Shown: piece after piece, positions 56,910-64,000 of the stretch | Numbering within the stretch: position 1 is the first letter of the stretch | Layout: every line of letters begins with the position of its first letter | DNA from: Brevipalpus yothersi | Taxonomy: Eukaryota > Arthropoda > Arachnida > Trombidiformes > Tenuipalpidae | Reading direction: 5' to 3' | DNA length: 64,000 nt | Assembly (NCBI GenBank): GCA_003956705.1 | Contig: QZCP01000017.1 | Location: 252,076-316,075 of the forward strand | The notes under the pieces: model-generated | What the model saw: the letters and a program-made list of their open reading frames with translations, nothing else | What the model was told of the DNA's origin: nothing | Databases searched by the model: none | Made by a program: the position numbers and the translations under genes

Positions 56910-58998
56910 AGATCAAGTTGAGTTAGATCGAAATTATAATTCAGATCGAAGAAAATCCCAATCGTGAAGATTATTTGGAAATCCTTTCGTTGATTCTGTT
57001 TTTTCAAGGGAGAAAATTTCAAATTAAAAACTCCAAGTTAAATATTTTCCCAGAAAATGTGATCTCTATTCATGTTCTCTTTTATTGATCTTATTTGAGG
57101 AGTATTTTTTTCATAGAATTTGCCTGATAGATTGACCAAATTCGACATAATATGTCATAGGTTAAGACGATAAGTTCTGATTTTCATATTTTAATAATAA
57201 CGTGCTTTCAAGTTAGCGAAAAGAAATTATGATCCTTGAACCATGTTATCTTAACGCATCTCACACAGATCAAGAAGCTCAATTGAGGCCCAAGGCTTAT
57301 GAATGAATGAATACTTAACTTGTGAAATATCACCATTTTATGATCCCAAAGAAGTTTGCATCTTCAAGAAGTCAAATAAAAATAAGAAGCAAAATTGAAT
57401 ATTTTTCATAATCGTTTTTTCCAGCTTCTCAATTTTAACTCACTTTTGATCACTTCTGTAATTTTTTTAATAATTAAAATAATAAAAACTAACAACTACA
57501 AGTTCGAGGTTGAAGCAATCAGGACTGATTGATAAAATGGTCACGTTTTTCGCGTTATAACGCTAAGTCTGACTTGAAGATCAAATCAAAAAGCATCAGA
57601 TAGTGTATAAAAATTTCTAGTGGCAAATGTGAGTATGCAAATTAGATTACCGATGAGGAAATCAAGCTTTTTCTTAGGCTTCAATTTATGAGCCTATGAT
57701 TGAGAAAAATTTTTTCCATGACTTCGTATTCATATTCATATTATCGAGAGATCATATTTTATGCCTTATCAGTGACCGATAGTAGACAAGTTTGACTTGC
57801 TAGATTTTGAGAATCCAGAAGAGTTCCAAACTAAGTTATCTGGGAAAAATGTGTATGTTACTCAATTCTTGGCAAAATTATGATGGAACCAAAAATATTT
57901 ACTAGTGATTACAGATCTGGTCACAGGTTGTGTCTGAGAGAGAAAGATATATATTTAAGCTCATGATAATATTGGCTCTGCAAACATTACAAGTGTTATT
58001 CACAAAAATTGAGCAACAATCTAGATAAATCATCAAAAATATCAGACCGGCTTCTTTGAACAGAATAAAAGATATTAATGAGCTTAACAAGATAAAGTGA
58101 TTATCATAAGAGCCTGAATACACAGTAAAAGCGTTTGTGAAAATTCTAATTGAGCCGGAATAATATCATATTCTTGGCAAAGATTCCTTTAGGATTTTTC
58201 CCATAGATATTGTCCTTTCTAAATTTTCAATATATTGCATCATTAACCGTAATAAAAGTTTTGGGCTTATGTTTAATCTATCCAGAAAATTCTAATTTTT
58301 AACTTTGTCCTAAATATTCAATTATAACTTTTAGTCACTTGAAAATTGCTTTTTTTGGTTTTTTCCACCAAAAAATTCAGTTACAATTGATAATGAATTA
58401 TGTTCACTTCTATTCGAATGACAGAAAGAGTTCATCGTTGAACGAGAATCATTCTCTCTCTCTCTCTGTCGACACAAGATTTAGATGAAATCTGGAACTG
58501 TTCACACACTCGTTTCAATTTCAAGGTGAAAAAAGATGAAAAAGAGGAACAACTTGAATCAGCATGCTTGGATGGAAGAGAAAATGTGCAAAATTTTGCA
58601 AAAGTGATGAAAGAAAGTGGAAAGTTATTTTTAGTTGACTGTCGAGCATTTTTCATTGAACAGTTTTCTCATTTCCTAGATGAATAGTCAAGAAAAGTTT
58701 CTTTCTGGTTGATGTCAAGGTGCAACTGATCAGAAATGTTCTAGGAAGTAGGGACCTATTTTTTCCCATTAATGTTCTCTCTCAATGTTTTAAGATTCCC
58801 ATTTATTCTTCTAATTTCCATCCCAATCAGTCCACCAACATTTTTCTCCTTCTCTTCTTCATCCTCATCTTCTTCTTGGATTCCTCTCAATCTCGTGAAC
58901 TCACAAGTGAAACGAGTAACTTGGCAGAAAATTCATTTAACTACAAACATTCATCACGCCCATTCAAAAGCTATCTACAGAGAGATGATGTTTCTCTT

Positions 58999-59063
<65 letters not shown>

Positions 59064-61268
59064 AAAATCTATTCAATTGCTGTTAGGGAGGAAAAATGAG
59101 TCACATCAGAAAGTCGCATTCAATAAGAATGTATTCAATTTCAAGTCTTAGTAATTCGTGTATTGATGATGAGCGGAAAAGAGGAGAGAAGAGATGAGAT
59201 GAGAAGAGAGAAACTTGGTTAGGTGTGATGAAGGTCCATGAATTTTTTTTCTCTCAAGAGAAGACTTGATTCGTAAGGTGATCAAATGCCCACTTGTTTT
59301 ACTAGTATTCAATTTACACAAATGATTCCGATTGTCTGGCAATTAGAGTCGCTTGTGAAGAGAGAGAGAGAGAGAGAGGTACACAAAATTATCAGCCAAG
59401 CGATTGACTATGAAAATTATCATTTCTCATGGCTTGTCAATGATCCATGAGAAGCGAAATGATGATCGCAACAGCTTACTTACTTCGTTTTAAGCACTAA
59501 AACTATCATTTTTTTGTCCTAGAAAACAGGTGAACATAGCTAGTATGTCTTGATTTTCGGGGAAGGACATTATTTTATTTTTCAAATTCATCACTGCTTG
59601 ACAGCAACCAGAGCCCGGAATTCCCTTTTCATTCTCTCAAATCTCGATATTTTTTCAAAATGAAGGTCAATGGCTGGACATAGAGAAAAGTTTTGAGGCT
59701 CTCTCAATGAGTATTGAATGATTAAATTTTTCTTCATACACTCTGGATGCTGATGTTTCATGATCATCTTTTTGAGTGATCATGAAACACAAACTGATTT
59801 GCATCTATGGTAAGTAAGTATCATGTCATCTTGTTCTCTGAAGGGGCATCGAGAAACGAAGAGAGAGCAAAAGAATTTTAAAATTCTCTTACAGCCTACG
59901 AAGGATGTTTTGCTACTACTACTTTTTTACATGATCAAGAGAAGCTGCACTGTTTCAGACATTAAATCATCATTCTCGCTACTTTCCAACGAAGCGATCT
60001 CATCCATTCATTTTTGTGGGCAAAAATTCATCTTTCTCTCTCTCTCTCTTTCTCGCTTGGTTATCATGTTTTTTCGTCATCTTTCTGGTTCGTGTCTTAT
60101 CACAAGGTTTGTGGAAAACATTGACTGATGAAGAAAAATATATTTTGACTGGAGGACAGTATCACGAGCAGTTCCAATGATATATACCAGTTTCATGTGT
60201 GTGAGTATATTGGTTTGTGAGTGCTAGTATGTGTGTGTGTTTTATGAGTGAATACCGGAAATATAACTTGAAATATACAAACACATGTACACCTATAGGT
60301 ACAGGCTCAAATGTATTCACTTTTACAGTCCTATTTGATTGACCTTCTAACCTTATCTACCATTTGGGCATCACCAAAATGGATTCATATATTTTTGAAG
60401 ACAAAAAATCGGTCTCTCTACTTGGACTGAAACTTTAAACTGTTACTTTTGACACACATTGGACATGGAAAATTGATACTTATCAAAATTTTTACTAACA
60501 AACAGACAGATAAACACTTGAGGAGATATTTTTCAAACGAAAAATTGACATTTTCCTCACTCGTCTTACCATTTTTCGTTCTCTCTTCCATAATCTTCTT
60601 TCTGTCTTGTCTCAAATTCGGTAGAAGAAAATGTTGCTCTAAAACGCATGCACATACATCTCCACCTGATGTTCCATTCATTTGTTGATGTTTTCTGGAT
60701 GGTAGAACTAAATTTGACAATCACGAGCATTTTGCTATCGTTCACAAGATGCTCTCTACTCCTAATGCGATCATTGGTTCCAACGTTTGAGCCCACGTAT
60801 TTTCGTGTGATGAACATGTCTAAAGGAAATGGTGTTATTTATAACAGGGTATCAGGACAAAGGCAGAATCGGATGTGTATTTGGGATGATCCAAGAGTAA
60901 AAAATAAAAAGATGAAGAAGAAGGAAAGAAGGAAGGAAAAGTGAGGATGTTGAACAAAAATCAAGAGGTCTGAATGAATCTGCCAAAAATATTTGTAAAA
61001 AATTGCAAATGTTCCCTTGTGTTTTCATTTGATTCTTCTTCGTTTTTTTCACCCAAATTCTTCTATTCTATTCCTCTAAACTGACTAGTTTTACAAGGTT
61101 TCAGAGGATTTTTGGTTCAGAATAGAGTTTACGTTTGATTAATGTAGCAAATTTTCAATATCGACTGAATTGTAAAGCAAAGTGTAGAAGATTAGAATTC
61201 AGAAAACTTAGCATTATACATGAATTAAGGAGAAAATTTATCAAGATAAAAACTCTTACATATTGCAC
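56910..61268. other. Gap, no gene recognised
   Basis: AT-rich sequence with short CT/GA tracts (for example 58453-58467, 59360-59377, 60032-60049) and a (TG)n near 60220-60240. Frames here are short and low-complexity. If the TMCC gene continues past the window this is intronic. Confidence 0.4.
59003..59061. repeat. (CT)n microsatellite
   Basis: About 59 bases of CT repeat, starting with TTTC interruptions. Confidence 0.95.
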
Positions 61269-61440
61269 TTAAATAAAGTTCATAATGATGTGAACCATTT
61301 CATTGACCACTTGATTGGGTGATTCTTGATGATTCATATTGGCACTTAGAGAAGCTGTGCCTCTCGTAGCACTTGATCTAAGACCATATGAGTAGGAATG
61401 AGAGTAAAGAGCATATGATGCGGAAAAGTTTGATGGAAAA
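61269..61440 (-). CDS. Possible terminal coding exon
   Basis: On the minus strand, an acceptor-like TTTGTTAG is followed by 57 open codons ending in TAA at 61271-61269. The translation is Ser/Tyr-rich then polar (SASYALYSHSYSYGLRSS, then NMNHQESPNQVVNEM). The composition is unlike surrounding chance frames, but no start, upstream exon or family was recognised. It would be the 3' end of a gene coming from the right. Confidence 0.25.
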
Positions 61441-63916
61441 CTAACAAACTCTAATCAAATGAATTCATTTTTTTCCGGTTATTCAATAGACAGTTAAGAC
61501 GCAATACGCCATTATCATGGCTCTTATCTGTTCTCTTTTGGTCTCCCACTGGATGATGAGAAAGGAAGAGAAAAGGAGAAGAGAAGAGGAGAGAAGAGAA
61601 AAGTTCAATTGCGTGGTGGAAGATGCTGTTCAACGCGTGATTACTGATTGCTAACAAGACCATTTGACCATCATGAGAGTATCGTCTCTCAATGACATGG
61701 ATTGCCACCAACATGCTTGAATTAAAGCATCCGGCTCGGTGCCTCAAGTGGATCCAAGAGAGAGAAAATTAGGCTGTATTCATGTTTCAAGCCATAAAAT
61801 GAGGAGAAATCAGCGGAAAAAAAGACATCGAATACCAATTGAGCTTAGTTTATGATATGAAATGATCAATAACGGATCTCAAATCATTTTGACATCTTTT
61901 GCCGTTTGATTTCTCTTCCTTCGCAAATCGAATTATCAACTCGAAGAGAGGAGATCAAATGATGAATCTTCTACTATTTTTATCATATTTGTTAGTAGAA
62001 TCAAACAATCGAGCATAAAATTAATCCTCACAAGATAAGAATAGAGGACAAGCTGTAAGTAAGTTTATCAATTTTTCAACTAGATTATTGAAATTGTTGG
62101 CAATTAACCAGATTCAAGTGATCAAAATCAATCATAATCATGAGCTACTGTTTTTATCAGTGGCCACAAGATGAAAGGGTTGATTGTTTTGAGTGTGTTT
62201 TGTGTAAATAGAATGACACAGAGAGAGAAAAAAAGAGGATTCATGATGAAGGATAAATTCTCATCAATTCTCATCACTAAATCACTGTTTAACCCAACTT
62301 ATCATCTCATGTCATCGTTTCTTTGCCAAGCCAGTTGAGATTGTTAACAATATTCTTCATATTTTTTCCTATTCAAAGGATGTGTTTCAGGTGTGTGTAT
62401 GTTAACACTCTACAACCTCTTGAGGTCTGAGTTCTGATTACCTGTACAATTAAGTGAATCAAGCTCCCAAAAAACTATTCGAGTGAAGATTAGGTCAGGA
62501 TCTTCAGAGATTTCCATGAATTACGGAGTGAATCAAAGTGATTACAAGATAAGGAGAGAGAAGAGAGAGAGAGGAGAGAGAAAGAGGGTGGCTCGATCAA
62601 AAATATTATCGTTCAAAATCAAAGGGCAAGGTTACACAAATAATCAAACGCAATCCAGCTGATGAGTTATATTGGTTTGATTTGTTTCCCTAGCATTTTT
62701 TTTATGCCCCTGATAAGTTGAAGATGGAAAGCAAACTAATTACAAATCTGACTATGAGAGATAGGAATAGTTTGAGATAATCTTTTTTCAATCAAGCATT
62801 TGACAATAATTTATGCTCAATTCGCCCTTTTCATCGAATGAAAATTCACAAAATAAAAATAAAATAAGAGCTTCGTTAGTAGTAGGAGTTTTTTCTTTCT
62901 CTTTCTCGAATCGTCAGATCAACGCCACCAAAACATTTAATCGTATATCATGCAGCAAACTCTATCAGCTCATAGATCAACGTGCCTGGCTGCAAAAGTT
63001 CTAGATAATGATGGGTATTCATTAGTTTAGTTTCTCTCTCTTTTAGGGTTCCTATTACAGCATAGTATTGCGTAGTCTTGTAGTTGAAAATTTTTCATGG
63101 AATTTCTGTCAGGCTGAGGAAGAGTAGGAGTTGTATATATATCGTTTGAGGAGGGATTTCGTCCGTTAACCTGTGGAAAAATAAAATAGCAACAATAAGC
63201 TATAAGAAGCTAAATGCGTGCCCATAAATCAAATCCATCCACGTTTGGCAAGTGCGTCGTAGGTGAAGTAAGAGTGGATCGGAATACTTCATGAAAATCT
63301 ACAGCATTATCGAATCATCAATTTGATAACGACATGGATTCATCAAGAGTTATCCTAGATAGATAGGCAAGTATTGCGTCGTTTTCTTTTTTCATTGCAT
63401 CCACAAAATTCAAATGAAGGCTGTCGATCAAACTCGATCAAAGAAGTTGCGTGGAAAAAGAGTTGTTGCCTAGGCGTAAGCGTGCCTTGAATCGACTTCT
63501 TGGAGTCAACTTTTGATCAAAACTGATGGCAAGTTTTCCAGTATAAGTCCGATGCTCAAGAGAATGTTGGAAAAAAACTTCTCTTGAAATCAGCAATCAA
63601 AATTTATCATATATAGGACGAAAAATTCCTTCAACTGAATGAGTGTATAATGAAAATGGATCAAATTATAGTGAAACTAATAAAATCCATCATATTTTAC
63701 GCTTCACTGCAAAATGATGGTCAATTTTGGGGGCTTAACATGCAATAATCCTATTTTAACAGTCCCTTTAAACATGATTGTAAACGTAAGTAACGTTAAG
63801 GACATTTTTAGCGTCCTCTTGAAAATTTCTCTCTCTTTCCAGATTAAACATGATGGAATGATAACTTTTTTGCACAGCCAAAGAGAGGGAGATCCACGAT
63901 AATTTAGAACGACCTC

Positions 63917-63918
<2 letters not shown>
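61441..63918. other. Gap, no gene recognised
   Basis: No convincing exon. GA-rich runs occur near 61560-61600 and 62550-62590. Confidence 0.4.

Positions 63919-64000
<82 letters not shown>
63919..64000. repeat. (GA)n microsatellite at the window edge
   Basis: At least 82 bases of pure AG repeat running off the right edge; the true length is not visible. Confidence 0.95.

Noticed and set aside
58720..59151. 143-codon plus frame near the (CT)n tract
   Set aside because: Its second half is Ser-Leu repeats from the microsatellite and the first half has no recognisable feature.

Overview
The window is nuclear DNA of a small arthropod, most likely an acariform mite. It is AT-rich and intron-rich with GT-AG splice sites, carries long (CT)n/(GA)n tracts, and holds animal genes: a Kv2/Shab potassium channel, a type XV/XVIII collagen (multiplexin), a fatty acyl-CoA reductase, a proteoglycan-linker glucuronosyltransferase and a TMCC coiled-coil protein. 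The mite assignment is an inference from overall character; no marker gene proves it. All exon models were built by eye from reading frame, splice sites and intron phase.

Layout. 1-2 kb: the 5' end of a probable STT3 oligosaccharyltransferase gene (minus strand) and a secreted helical protein of unknown function (minus). 3-10.5 kb: a 13-exon multiplexin gene ending in an endostatin domain (minus). Its 3' end and a neighbouring C2HC-finger gene were tandemly duplicated, leaving one intact finger gene plus decayed finger and endostatin copies. 13.8-14.5 kb: two tiny single-pass membrane proteins 14 bases apart, probably one dicistronic transcript. 15-17 kb: fatty acyl-CoA reductase (minus). 18.8-20.1 kb: GT43 glucuronosyltransferase (plus). 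24.5-35.7 kb: Shab channel in four visible exons with microsatellite-filled introns (plus).

35.9-56.9 kb is a rapidly rearranging block. It holds four members (A-D) of a family of secreted proteins built from one-exon modules with the spacing C-x(15-18)-C-aromatic-C-x(12-17)-C, all on the minus strand, plus an orphan signal exon. I do not recognise the family. The block was made by segmental duplication (about 35.9-42.5 kb against 49.5-54.5 kb). Between the two halves lie the start of a TMCC gene whose C-terminal part is not seen, a broken S1-protease-like pseudogene with an inverted internal copy, and a chimera joining a copied Shab 5' end to a piece of the gene at 55.3-56.9 kb. That last gene encodes a secreted low-complexity protein with a 21-base microexon and twelve GAEQN-type pentapeptides. 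57-64 kb has no convincing gene except one possible small terminal exon.

The conserved genes are unrelated housekeeping, matrix and neuronal genes and form no pathway. The accessory block is the part most likely to be new: a cysteine-rich secreted family evolving by exon shuffling, duplication and apparent gene conversion.
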